A stretch of DNA of 64,000 nucleotides from NCBI RefSeq assembly GCF_000223215.1, contig NC_017243.1, forward strand, positions 1,860,001 to 1,924,000, read 5' to 3'. Origin of the DNA: Brachyspira intermedia PWS/A (lineage in GTDB: Bacteria; Spirochaetota; Brachyspiria; Brachyspirales; Brachyspiraceae). Positions 36,201 through 44,581 of the stretch are shown here, one piece after another. Positions within the stretch are counted from its first letter, which is position 1. Each line of letters starts with the position of its first letter. Position numbers and translations under genes: made by a program. The notes under the pieces were generated by a model. That model had not been told where the DNA came from. It searched no databases and saw only the letters and a program-made list of their open reading frames with translations.

Positions 36201-36799
36201 CTGAAATAATTAACTAAATCCATTATAGAAAGTTTAGCAAATATAATAGCAGTTATTACAAGTCCTGCAATTACGATCATAACAGCACCAGTCTTACCGA
36301 ATATTGATACTAAAGAACCTCCTATAAACTCACCCAACATACCGCCCTTATTATAAAAATCTAAACTTCCCAAGAATATATTTAATAGTATGCTAAGAAG
36401 TATCATCAATATAGAAGATGATAGTGCCGATATTAATATTCTGTCAGTGGAGTTCTTTAATATTATATTAACTCCGGCATATATGAAAAATGCAGGTATA
36501 ACATAAGATGCGAATCCAAATGCCAAAAATGAATAGCTTGATATATAAGCACCGAATATACCTAATAAATTTTTAATTTCATTATTGGAGTTTAAATCTT
36601 CCATATTCATGCTAAAATATGAAAGAAGAAGTATACCTGCAAATAAAAGACATAAGAAACCCATTATATCAAAAAAAGGATTTCTATTCTCATATTCTTC
36701 CTGAATATAATCATCGAAATTTTGATTCTCTGATCTCTGTTCAAATTTCTTTTGTTCTGCTCTTTTTTGTATTGTTAATTTTCTTTTAAATAATCCCAT
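33209..36799 (-). CDS. ftsK: DNA translocase FtsK/SpoIIIE
   Basis: 1196 residues; a septal ATP-driven DNA pump for chromosome segregation and dimer resolution. N-terminal membrane domain (about 45-200, four or more helices). A very long Asn/Glu/Lys-rich linker (about 215-700) carries no recognisable domain. The alpha/beta motor (about 720-1110) has [15 protein letters not shown] (Walker A near 868), [14 protein letters not shown] (Walker B near 985) and [21 protein letters not shown]. The C-terminal gamma winged helix has [30 protein letters not shown] and recognises polar sequences. GGAG precedes the ATG. The walker-B region reads DELHNLM where many homologues have DELADLM. Confidence 0.95.
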   Translation of the reverse strand: [1196 protein letters not shown]

Positions 36800-36823
36800 A
36801 ATAAAACTCCAATACCTAATAAA

Positions 36824-37633
36824 TCATACCTGCAAAAAATAGAAGAAAACTGCCATTCCGGCTATAAGACAATAGAATCCGAAATAGAAAAGTTTTCCCT
36901 TCTTCAAAAATGAAAGAAGAAATTTCAATGCTATAATACCAAATACAAATGCTGTAAAGAATCCTACTAAAGCATAAGTAATATCAAAATTAGCAATATC
37001 TTTTATTGATAACAATAAAGCTCCGAATATTGCAGGTAATGATATTAAGAAAGAAAATCTTCCTGCTAAATCTCTATTTAATCCTAAAAATAAAGCGGCA
37101 CTTATAGTCATACCAGATCTTGATATACCCGGAAATATTGCAACTGACTGAGCTAATCCTATTATAAATGCATTCCTATAAGTCATAGTAAATACATCTT
37201 TTAAATCATTGCTGTAAGTATTTTTATCTAATTTTCTAGTGAGAAGAAGTATAGAACCTGTTATAATAAGATTAAGTCCTATTCTTTGTAAATCCAAATT
37301 ACTTAAATATTGTTCTAATAATAAGCCTACTATAGCAACAGGTATAGAAGCTATTATCACCATTAAAGATATTCTAAAGCCTTCGCTATTTTTGCTTGCA
37401 TATTTAACATCTTTAAGTCCTGAAAAGAATCCCACAATGGCATTTATTATATCTTTACGGAATATTAAACATGTAGCTAAGAATGTACCGAAATGAAGTG
37501 CAACTTCAAATGATAATATGTTTTCCGCATGAAAATTTAGAAAATATTCTGTTATTCTTAAATGACCGGAACTCGAAACCGGCAGAAATTCTGTTATAGC
37601 CTGAACAAAACCAAGTATTACAGCTTTTATCAT
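36824..37633 (-). CDS. uppP: undecaprenyl-diphosphatase
   Basis: 269 residues from the ATG at 37633, chosen because GGGGTAG lies 6 nt upstream; an earlier in-frame start at 37693 has no such site. A polytopic inner-membrane enzyme that recycles undecaprenyl pyrophosphate for peptidoglycan synthesis. Signature motifs: QAITEFLPVSSSGHL and FPGISRSGMTISAALFLGL. About eight helices. It lies 24 nt upstream of ftsK on the same strand, so cell-wall lipid recycling and division are probably cotranscribed. Confidence 0.94.
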   Translation of the reverse strand: MIKAVILGFVQAITEFLPVSSSGHLRITEYFLNFHAENILSFEVALHFGTFLATCLIFRKDIINAIVGFFSGLKDVKYASKNSEGFRISLMVIIASIPVAIVGLLLEQYLSNLDLQRIGLNLIITGSILLLTRKLDKNTYSNDLKDVFTMTYRNAFIIGLAQSVAIFPGISRSGMTISAALFLGLNRDLAGRFSFLISLPAIFGALLLSIKDIANFDITYALVGFFTAFVFGIIALKFLLSFLKKGKLFYFGFYCLIAGMAVFFYFLQV

Positions 37634-37754
37634 TAAACTACCCCGTTGTTTACATAATATCTGTATAATTTTCGGATAGTTTAAAAAAAGCAATAGTAAA
37701 AAATTATGTCAACTATATTATGATAATCTAGAATAATGGCTTATAATTAGAACA

Positions 37755-38384
37755 TCACTCCAAAATAGTTTCAACAACCACATTATATTCATTAGAACTA
37801 TAGCTTTCTTCTAGTATATAAGCCTCATTTGTTAATTGTACGGCTCTGTTAACATCTATATCATTGCTTCTCAATATTTTAAATAATGATTCATAAGCCC
37901 TTTTTAAAGCATTTTGAGTAAGCATTTGTTTTGTATAAGCACTAAGATTTCCTGCATCAGGCATTTGTATTGAAGCATTAGCTCTGAAAAATTTATCTTC
38001 TACGCTTCCCTCTTTTTTTAATTTTTGTAATATTGCCAAAGTTCTATTATATACATCTATGTCTTTTACCTTTATCTCAACATAAAAATTATCATCTTTT
38101 TTGTATTCTTTTATATTAGCTATATCCTTATTATCAAAATCTATCAAATTATTATCCTTTAAAGATACTGCTACTATATTAAAATCAGTTCTATTGATTA
38201 TTGATGAAGTTTCCTTGGCTATATAATAGTATATAGAATCTATTGCCTTTGATTTGCTGGCTTCAAAACTTACATCCGTATAAACTTTTGAATAGAAATT
38301 ACCTTTTTGTACATTATTCTTTGAACATGAAATTAAATAAAATAATAATAAAATAATGATAAAATAGAGCTTGTTTTTTTCCAT
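37755..38384 (-). CDS. putative lipoprotein of unknown function
   Basis: 209 residues: MEKNKLYFIIILLLFYLISC signal with lipobox LISC, then a soluble domain rich in Lys, Asn and Ile with RTDFNIVAVSLKDNN and YVEIKVKDIDVYNRTLAILQKL. The segment resembles the LPP20-like/flagellar-assembly lipoprotein fold, but this is only an impression. It is divergent from the lipoprotein at 38473 across an 88-nt region that must hold both promoters. Confidence 0.72.
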   Translation of the reverse strand: MEKNKLYFIIILLLFYLISCSKNNVQKGNFYSKVYTDVSFEASKSKAIDSIYYYIAKETSSIINRTDFNIVAVSLKDNNLIDFDNKDIANIKEYKKDDNFYVEIKVKDIDVYNRTLAILQKLKKEGSVEDKFFRANASIQMPDAGNLSAYTKQMLTQNALKRAYESLFKILRSNDIDVNRAVQLTNEAYILEESYSSNEYNVVVETILE

Positions 38385-38472
38385 AAATTATAATAAATTA
38401 TCCCTTTATAATATTAATTATTTTAACTTTATTATATTAATAATTGTAAAATAAATATATGGAGATTTCATA

Positions 38473-39216
38473 TTGAATATAAAGATATTTATATTGTTAT
38501 TAACTGTATTCATATTTTCATCATGTCAGAAAAAAGAGGATAATTTTTTAGAAGATATGGCTTCTTTAGATAAAGCGTATATGGATACATTATTGATAAT
38601 AAGAGATGTTAATAATCCAAATAGAAAAGAAGCTATAGAAAAATTTATAGTTATATGGAATGATTTTAAAAAACAGTACTATAATTCAAATACAGAAGAT
38701 CCTCAATGGAAAGCAGATTTTGATTCTTTGCAGGATATACTTATAAGATCACATTATTATATATCAAGCAAAGAAGATGAAAGTGCCGGATATTCTATAC
38801 TGCATGATATTAAATATGTACTTTCGGATTTGAGAAAAAGAAATAATGTTAATTGGTTTTTTGACAATTTAAACTCAATATATAAAATAGCATATAGAAT
38901 CGGAGAGCTTTCAAAAATATATGCAGGTTCTAATACTACACTTTCACCCGAAGAGGAAGAAAAATTGATAGTGGTATATTATCTTCTTGATGATGCTGTA
39001 AAAACTACTATATCAGAATTTGACAAAAGTAATATTCATCTTCTTCATCTATCTCAGCAGCAACTTGGAACTTTGAAACATAATATAGAAACCATAGATG
39101 ATTTAGTTAAATCAATAGGAAATGATTTGTTTTCAAAGAAATACAGCAATCTTTCTAATATATCAGAAAACATTTTGAATATATATTTTAACTCACTTCA
39201 GATAATAAGAGGATAA
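38473..39216 (+). CDS. putative lipoprotein, helical
   Basis: 247 residues starting at a TTG, with GGAGA 7 nt upstream and no better start in frame. Signal: NIKIFILLLTVFIFSSCQ with lipobox FSSC. The mature part is predominantly helical, acidic and basic (DEESAGYSILHDIKYVLSDLRKR, LSPEEEEKLIVVYYLLDDAV), and may be a periplasmic four-helix bundle. It is 9 nt upstream of truB, so the two are cotranscribed; the pairing does not explain its role. Confidence 0.75.
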   Translation: MNIKIFILLLTVFIFSSCQKKEDNFLEDMASLDKAYMDTLLIIRDVNNPNRKEAIEKFIVIWNDFKKQYYNSNTEDPQWKADFDSLQDILIRSHYYISSKEDESAGYSILHDIKYVLSDLRKRNNVNWFFDNLNSIYKIAYRIGELSKIYAGSNTTLSPEEEEKLIVVYYLLDDAVKTTISEFDKSNIHLLHLSQQQLGTLKHNIETIDDLVKSIGNDLFSKKYSNLSNISENILNIYFNSLQIIRG

Positions 39217-39225
39217 TTAAATATA

Positions 39226-40113
39226 GTGAAAGGATTTTGTATTTTAAATAAACCAGTGGGCATAACTTCTTTTGATGCCATAAAACAAACAAAAACGATG
39301 TTAAAGCAAAAAGAAAATATATTAGAAAAAAGAGTGGGACATGCAGGCACATTAGATCCTTTTGCTGACGGAGTATTAATATTAGCATTTGGAAGATATA
39401 CTAAATTATTTTTCTTATTCGATGATTTAAATAAAGAATATATAGCATCAGGAATATTCGGAGAAAGCAGAGATACTGATGACATAGAAGGTAATACAAT
39501 AAAAAAATCAGATAATAATAATAAATTAAGTTTTGAAGAATTAGAAAGTATTATAAAAACAAATTTCAAAGGCAATATAAAGCAAAAGCCTCCTATATAT
39601 AGTGCTAAAAAAATAAATGGTAAAAGGGCTTATGATTTAGCTAGAGATAATAAAAGCTTTGAATTAAAAGATGTTGATGTTTGTATAGAAAAAATTGAAT
39701 TATTAGAATATGATTATCCTTATTTCAAAATAAAAACCTCAGTAAGCAAAGGTACTTATATAAGATCAATAATAAGAGATATAGGAGAAATTACAGGAAA
39801 TCTAGCCTACACAAAAGAATTAAAAAGAGTTTCAATAGGAAATTATAATATTGATATGTCATGCAATATTGAAGATATAAATAAAAATAAAATATTATCA
39901 TTCTTCGATATGTTTAAAAAATTCGATAAAACAATAATAGAAGATGAATCAGATATAAAGCAGATATTATGCGGTAATACAAAAACAATAGAAGATATAA
40001 AAATTAATAATAAATATATGGCATTAACAGATAATAAAAATAACCTTCTTGCAATAATAGAAAAAAACTGCACTGATAAAAATAATAAATATGCATTCAT
40101 AGATATTGATTAA
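39226..40113 (+). CDS. truB: tRNA pseudouridine-55 synthase
   Basis: 295 residues from a GTG start preceded by AGAGG. Isomerises U55 in the T-loop of tRNAs. Landmarks: NKPVGITSFDAI, GHAGTLDPFADGVL with catalytic Asp D44, KQKPPIYSAKKINGKRAYDLAR, and YIRSIIRDIGE. A C-terminal extension of about 70 Asn/Lys/Asp-rich residues is poorly conserved and may be a diverged PUA-like domain. 9 nt after the lipoprotein gene. Confidence 0.94.
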   Translation: MKGFCILNKPVGITSFDAIKQTKTMLKQKENILEKRVGHAGTLDPFADGVLILAFGRYTKLFFLFDDLNKEYIASGIFGESRDTDDIEGNTIKKSDNNNKLSFEELESIIKTNFKGNIKQKPPIYSAKKINGKRAYDLARDNKSFELKDVDVCIEKIELLEYDYPYFKIKTSVSKGTYIRSIIRDIGEITGNLAYTKELKRVSIGNYNIDMSCNIEDINKNKILSFFDMFKKFDKTIIEDESDIKQILCGNTKTIEDIKINNKYMALTDNKNNLLAIIEKNCTDKNNKYAFIDID

Positions 40114-40256
40114 ATTTTAATTATAAAAAACAATATTCATATTCCAATAACTTAAAATGAATTAACATAATACAAAATCAACATTTGATTTTTTTTGTAA
40201 TAGGTATATTATATTATTTAATAAAAATTCTATAACAAAGGTTTCTGTCAGCATAT

Positions 40257-40700
40257 ATGAATATATTAGTTATAAACGGCCCTAATACAAATATGTTAGG
40301 AGTAGCTCAAACTAAAATTTTTGGAAATATTACATTAGGCGATATAGAAAATAAGATTAAAGAAGCAGCATTGGGAAGTGCAAAAGTATCATTCTTTCAG
40401 TCAAATCATGAAGGTGCTATTATAGACAGAATACATAGAGCTTATGATGAAAGTATAGACTATATAATAATAAATGCCGGTGCTTATGCTCATACTTCTA
40501 TAGCTATAAGAGATGCTTTTTTAGCAACTAATATACCATTTATAGAAGTGCATATGAGCAATGTTTATGCAAGAGAAGATTTTAGAAGCAAAAGCTATTT
40601 ATCAGATATAGCATTGGGAGTAATTACTGGATTTGGTGATAATAGTTATATATTAGCTTTGGCTCATTTATTATCAGTAGAGAAAAGAAATAATAATTAA
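40257..40700 (+). CDS. aroQ: type II 3-dehydroquinate dehydratase homologue lacking two catalytic residues
   Basis: 147 residues with the AroQ fold throughout: INGPNTNMLG (N10), SNHEGAIIDRIH (E52), INAGAYAHTS (N73, H79), IEVHMSNVYAREDFR (catalytic His H99, R106, R110). However, the lid loop that normally reads R-R-E-P-x-x-Y-G is V-A-Q-T-K-I-F-G. The catalytic Arg position is A17 and the catalytic Tyr position is F22. In characterised enzymes both are essential for proton abstraction in the shikimate pathway. It is therefore uncertain whether this protein is an active dehydratase. No close ribosome-binding site; AAAGG is 16 nt upstream. Confidence 0.85.
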   Translation: MNILVINGPNTNMLGVAQTKIFGNITLGDIENKIKEAALGSAKVSFFQSNHEGAIIDRIHRAYDESIDYIIINAGAYAHTSIAIRDAFLATNIPFIEVHMSNVYAREDFRSKSYLSDIALGVITGFGDNSYILALAHLLSVEKRNNN

Positions 40701-40720
40701 ATATATTACGGAGTTTGAAA

Positions 40721-41836
40721 ATGTGTAAATTAACTTTAACTGAAAGCGGAGAAAATAAAAAATTTAATTATGATGCAAGATTAGAAAGATTATTAAAATT
40801 AACAAATGAAAATCTTCTTATCACTAAAAATGAAAATATATTCTATCTGACAGGGTTTAAAGGCAGTGCTGGCTGGCTTCTTATAAGCAAAGGCAAGAAA
40901 TATTTATTTGTAGATTCAAGATACTGTGAACATGCATCTAAAGTTACTCATAAAACTACTGTTATACTTGTAGCAGGAACTTATCATGATGCTTTAGCTG
41001 AATTCTGTAAAGAAAATAATATCAAAGAAATATACACTGCTAAAAACGGACTTTATCTTTCTGATTATGAAAATATAGTAGCTTCAATGGTTAATAATTC
41101 TATAAAAATAGGAATAAGTAAGGCTGATATAGATACAATAAGAAATATAAAAGAAAAAGAAGAAATAAAAATAATAAAAGATAATCTTAACAGAGCAGAA
41201 AAAGCAATGACTAAAATGTTAGCATTCGTAAAAGAAGGAGTAACTGAACAGGAACTAGCTGCAGAATTAGAATATCAAATGCGTAAGGAAGGCGGAGATA
41301 AAACAGCATTCGATACAATTTTACTTTTCGGAGAAAGAACTTCCCTTCCTCATGGTGTACCTTCTGAAAGAAAATTAAAATTAGGTGACAATATACTTAT
41401 GGACTTTGGATTATCAAGAGATGGATATAAAAGCGATATAACAAGAACTTTCTTCTTCGGAAAAGGAAATAATTTTGAAGAGATGAGTAAAATATATAAT
41501 ATAGTGAGAGAAGCTCATCATAAAGGCATAGAGGCAATACATTCCGGAGTATCAGGTAAAGAAGTAGATAATGCTGCAAGAGAAATAATAAAAAATAATG
41601 GATACGGTCAATATTTTGGTCATGGATTAGGACATAGTGTAGGACTTGAAATACATGAATCTCCTAGACTTTCACCTCTTGTTGATCATGTTTTAGAAGG
41701 CGGCTGTGTAGTTACAGTTGAGCCTGGTATATATGTACCTAATTTAGGAGGTGTGAGAATAGAAAATATGGCAATAGTAACTAAAAACGGAGGAGTTTCT
41801 ATAAATGACACTCCTACAGATTTAATAGTTTTATAA
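40721..41836 (+). CDS. Xaa-Pro aminopeptidase, M24B family
   Basis: 371 residues from the ATG at 40721 (CGGAG 7 nt upstream; an in-frame TTG 6 nt earlier is less likely). N-terminal creatinase-like domain (NIFYLTGFKGSAGWLL); C-terminal pita-bread domain with the dinuclear-metal ligands in LMDFGLSRDGYKSDITRTFF (two Asp), GHGLGHSVGLEIHESP (His), and VVTVEPGIYVPNLGGVRIENMA (Glu, Glu). Releases N-terminal residues before proline in the cytoplasm. 20 nt after aroQ, so probably cotranscribed; ends at a strong terminator. Confidence 0.92.
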   Translation: MCKLTLTESGENKKFNYDARLERLLKLTNENLLITKNENIFYLTGFKGSAGWLLISKGKKYLFVDSRYCEHASKVTHKTTVILVAGTYHDALAEFCKENNIKEIYTAKNGLYLSDYENIVASMVNNSIKIGISKADIDTIRNIKEKEEIKIIKDNLNRAEKAMTKMLAFVKEGVTEQELAAELEYQMRKEGGDKTAFDTILLFGERTSLPHGVPSERKLKLGDNILMDFGLSRDGYKSDITRTFFFGKGNNFEEMSKIYNIVREAHHKGIEAIHSGVSGKEVDNAAREIIKNNGYGQYFGHGLGHSVGLEIHESPRLSPLVDHVLEGGCVVTVEPGIYVPNLGGVRIENMAIVTKNGGVSINDTPTDLIVL

Positions 41837-41856
41837 ATTATAAAAATATAATAAAA

Positions 41857-41884
41857 AAGGCATATAGTTTTTTCTATATGCCTT
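41857..41884. terminator. bidirectional intrinsic terminator
   Basis: AAGGCATATAG pairs perfectly with CTATATGCCTT (11 bp, 6-nt loop); six A residues include the stem's left end. Lies between the convergent peptidase and barrel genes. Confidence 0.88.
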
Positions 41885-41897
41885 AATTGTTTTAAAT

Positions 41898-42572
41898 TTA
41901 TTTATTCAATATATTCGCTCCAAATCTAGGTCCGAATCTATAGCCTATTTGAGCACCTACATCTAAATTTCCATATTTATCACCTGATGAAATACTTGAA
42001 TCTGTTATAGTTTGTCCCCATGCAAAGCCCCAATCATAACCGATATAAAGTCCTATATTCAAAGCATTATTATCATCGAAAAATAAAGAATAATCAAAAG
42101 TACCTTTTATATATGTTCTAGGCTGAATTTTAGTTTCTAGTTTTGAATCTGAACTAGAAGTTTTTATTGAAGAAGTTGAAGCTAGATCAAATTTTACTCC
42201 AGAATTTATACCTATAGAAAATCCTTGTATATTAAATTTAGGATAGAACCCTATATAAATATCATGTACAGAACTTTTAAAATTAGCATCATTATTTTTT
42301 GAATAGCTAAATCCTGTAAAACCATACCCCAAAGAGCCAAGCAAACTCATACCCATATTTTCTTTTATATTGAACATGTATCCTATATTAGCTTCTACTC
42401 CTATTTGAAAATTTCCGTTTGCCTTAAATTTTGAAGCTGGTTCATAAAGTGTTATACCTGCTCCTATAGGTACATTGGCTATTAGCTCGAAGCCTCCAAT
42501 ATTGGCATAAGAAATTTGACTTAAAACAATAAACAAAATACTTATAAATATTATTTTATATGATTTAAACAT
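41898..42572 (-). CDS. outer-membrane beta-barrel protein
   Basis: About 224 residues. Start at the ATG at 42572 because GGAGA is 7 nt upstream; the ATG at 42578 would be only 1 nt from it. Signal peptide (FKSYKIIFISILFIVLSQIS) then Gly/Tyr/Phe-rich strands: GYMFNIKENMGMSLLGSLGYGF, NIGLYIGYDWGFAWG, NLDVGAQIGYRFG. The overall pattern resembles the barrel pair at 1709-3078. It overlaps or abuts the OmpA lipoprotein gene upstream and forms a three-gene envelope operon with it and the barrel at 43187. Confidence 0.8.
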   Translation of the reverse strand: MFKSYKIIFISILFIVLSQISYANIGGFELIANVPIGAGITLYEPASKFKANGNFQIGVEANIGYMFNIKENMGMSLLGSLGYGFTGFSYSKNNDANFKSSVHDIYIGFYPKFNIQGFSIGINSGVKFDLASTSSIKTSSSDSKLETKIQPRTYIKGTFDYSLFFDDNNALNIGLYIGYDWGFAWGQTITDSSISSGDKYGNLDVGAQIGYRFGPRFGANILNK

Positions 42573-42574
42573 AA

Positions 42575-43174
42575 TCATTTCTCCATATAGTTTGACTGAT
42601 TAATAATATTAGTGTAATAATTATTATAGTATTTTTCATAATTGTCAAGATCCATTTCACATTTAAGCGCTATAAAATTAACTCTCCTATTTTTATTAAT
42701 ATCATTAGTATATTTTGGCATTATATCACTATATGGAAAAATTTTAACTCTATTATGAGAAAAGCCTGAAGAAAGTATAACATCTCTTATAACGCTAGCC
42801 CTTCTCTCTGACAATTTTAAATTACGATCTCCTTTACCCTGCCCTATAATATCAGCATGCCCCTCTACAACTAAAATGCAGCTTTTATTATTACTCATAA
42901 AACTTATAATTTCATTCATAACATAAACATAGTCTTCTACATTATAAGGCTTCTCTTCATTCAATCTATAATATATTTCCTTATCTGTATCTATCATCAT
43001 TCCTCTTTCAGTTTCAATCAAATTCATATTACTGCTTATATTAAATTCATAATTGCATGGATCTTTTTGTTCAGTTGGTCTATTCCAAGAAAAATATAAT
43101 CTTCTTTCTGGTATGAAGCAGGCAGTTAAAATAAAAGGAATTAATAAAATAAAAAATATCTTTATATATCTCAT
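42575..43174 (-). CDS. OmpA-domain lipoprotein
   Basis: 199 residues: RYIKIFFILLIPFILTAC signal with lipobox LTAC, a short linker, and a C-terminal OmpA domain (about 80-180) with VVEGHADIIGQGKGDRNLKLSERRASVIRDVI and NRRVNFIAL, the peptidoglycan-binding signature. Such proteins tether the outer membrane to the wall. 12 nt downstream of the 43187 gene and directly before the barrel gene at 41898, so the three probably form one operon. Confidence 0.86.
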   Translation of the reverse strand: MRYIKIFFILLIPFILTACFIPERRLYFSWNRPTEQKDPCNYEFNISSNMNLIETERGMMIDTDKEIYYRLNEEKPYNVEDYVYVMNEIISFMSNNKSCILVVEGHADIIGQGKGDRNLKLSERRASVIRDVILSSGFSHNRVKIFPYSDIMPKYTNDINKNRRVNFIALKCEMDLDNYEKYYNNYYTNIINQSNYMEK

Positions 43175-43186
43175 AACATTACCCTA

Positions 43187-44440
43187 TTAAAACCTTATAT
43201 TTATAGGTATAAAAGAAACTGCAAATTGCTTTGTAAATATACCATACTCTATGGCAAATGACTGATAGAATATATCAAAATGAAAACCAACCCTCATATC
43301 ATAAAGCTGATAAGACATTTTATCTTGAGAATTTGGTACATATAAATCATCAACTGTTATTTTATGTCCAACAATATTTGCATAGCTTCCTATACCATTT
43401 ACTCCAACTTTTGATTCTAGACTTCCATATATAATGTCAGCTCCCACAGAAAAATAAGCAGCTAAATATTGTATAACTGGCACCTTCTCCTGCATTTTAA
43501 ATCCAAATACCAATTTAGGACTTAAAGCAAAAGTTTTCCATTTTGATTCTAAAAAAGCATTTCCATTGAATACTACACCTGTATCAGTTCCGCCATTATA
43601 ACCTAAGTAAAGAGGTACATATACATTTCTGTTATTGGCAGCTAATTTTAAATTTCCTTCATCATAGTTAAAGTCAAATCTTAAATCTCCGAAAAAATAT
43701 TTAGTTCTGAAAAGATAAGCCTTTAATGAAGCACCTACATTCCAGCCAAGCGACTCTATTTCAACATCATTTACAACAGCACCGTAAATCTCTTTAAATC
43801 CTAAAGAAATACCTCCTCTAAGAGTTAAAGCCAAAGGTACAGGTCCAAGATTAACCTGCAAATAAGCATTTATATGAGGTATAGGAAGTATATCCAAAGC
43901 CTTTGCCAATGAATCATAATCATTTTCTCTTTTAGGAGGATTTTGTATATCATTTATATGAAGTAAAGGAACATCGCTGTATAAATTAATTCCAAAACTT
44001 CCTATAGGTGTATGCATAGGTATAAGAAGCCCTGTATTATTTCCGGAAGCTGCATTGAAAGCTGCCTTATTTTTTAAAGCATTAATAACTACTGTAGCTG
44101 TTCCCTGCTGCATATTAGCAACTTCTAAAAATCCTAATGTAGTACCAACTAACAATATAACAGATTCATTTGTTGTAGTGTCCAACACTTTTTCAGGATT
44201 CTGTATTATAGTAAGAATTTCTCCAAATGTAAAACTTTTTATTCCGTCATCGAAAAGCTGATTCATTTGTTTGCTGTCAGTTAAAATATTCAATGTTTCT
44301 TTGGGAATATTATTATACATTCCTGTAGATTCTATATAAGCATTAATAAAAGTTTTATAATCAATAGTCGGAATAATCTGTGAATATAAATTGATGCTTA
44401 TAATAATCATCATAAAAAATATTAAGTATACCTTTTTCAT
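43187..44440 (-). CDS. large outer-membrane barrel protein of unknown function
   Basis: 417 residues with a signal peptide (KKVYLIFFMMIIISINLYSQ). A helical N-terminal region of about 130 residues (YIESTGMYNNIPKETLNILT) is followed by repeated amphipathic strands with Gly and aromatic residues (PLALTLRGGISLGFKEIYG, FGDLRFDFNYDEGNLKL) and a C-terminal FAVSFIPINIRF with terminal Phe. A periplasmic helical domain plus a 12- or 14-strand barrel is a reasonable picture. First gene of the envelope operon with an OmpA lipoprotein and a small barrel. Confidence 0.78.
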   Translation of the reverse strand: MKKVYLIFFMMIIISINLYSQIIPTIDYKTFINAYIESTGMYNNIPKETLNILTDSKQMNQLFDDGIKSFTFGEILTIIQNPEKVLDTTTNESVILLVGTTLGFLEVANMQQGTATVVINALKNKAAFNAASGNNTGLLIPMHTPIGSFGINLYSDVPLLHINDIQNPPKRENDYDSLAKALDILPIPHINAYLQVNLGPVPLALTLRGGISLGFKEIYGAVVNDVEIESLGWNVGASLKAYLFRTKYFFGDLRFDFNYDEGNLKLAANNRNVYVPLYLGYNGGTDTGVVFNGNAFLESKWKTFALSPKLVFGFKMQEKVPVIQYLAAYFSVGADIIYGSLESKVGVNGIGSYANIVGHKITVDDLYVPNSQDKMSYQLYDMRVGFHFDIFYQSFAIEYGIFTKQFAVSFIPINIRF

Positions 44441-44533
44441 AAATAACCCAACAAATAATTAAAAAAAAACAAGTATGAATAAATCCATTAATAAAATCAT
44501 TTTTTATTATATTTTAATATTAATTTAATGCAA

Positions 44534-44580
44534 GCTAATATTAAATTTTATTTAAATAAAAATTATAATTAAATATTAGC
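44534..44580. terminator. long AT hairpin after lipoprotein C
   Basis: GCTAATATT (44534-44542) pairs with AATATTAGC (44572-44580) around a loop that contains a second AT-rich inverted repeat. It lies immediately past the lipoprotein C stop and is a weak terminator candidate. Confidence 0.4.
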
Positions 44581-44581
44581 A

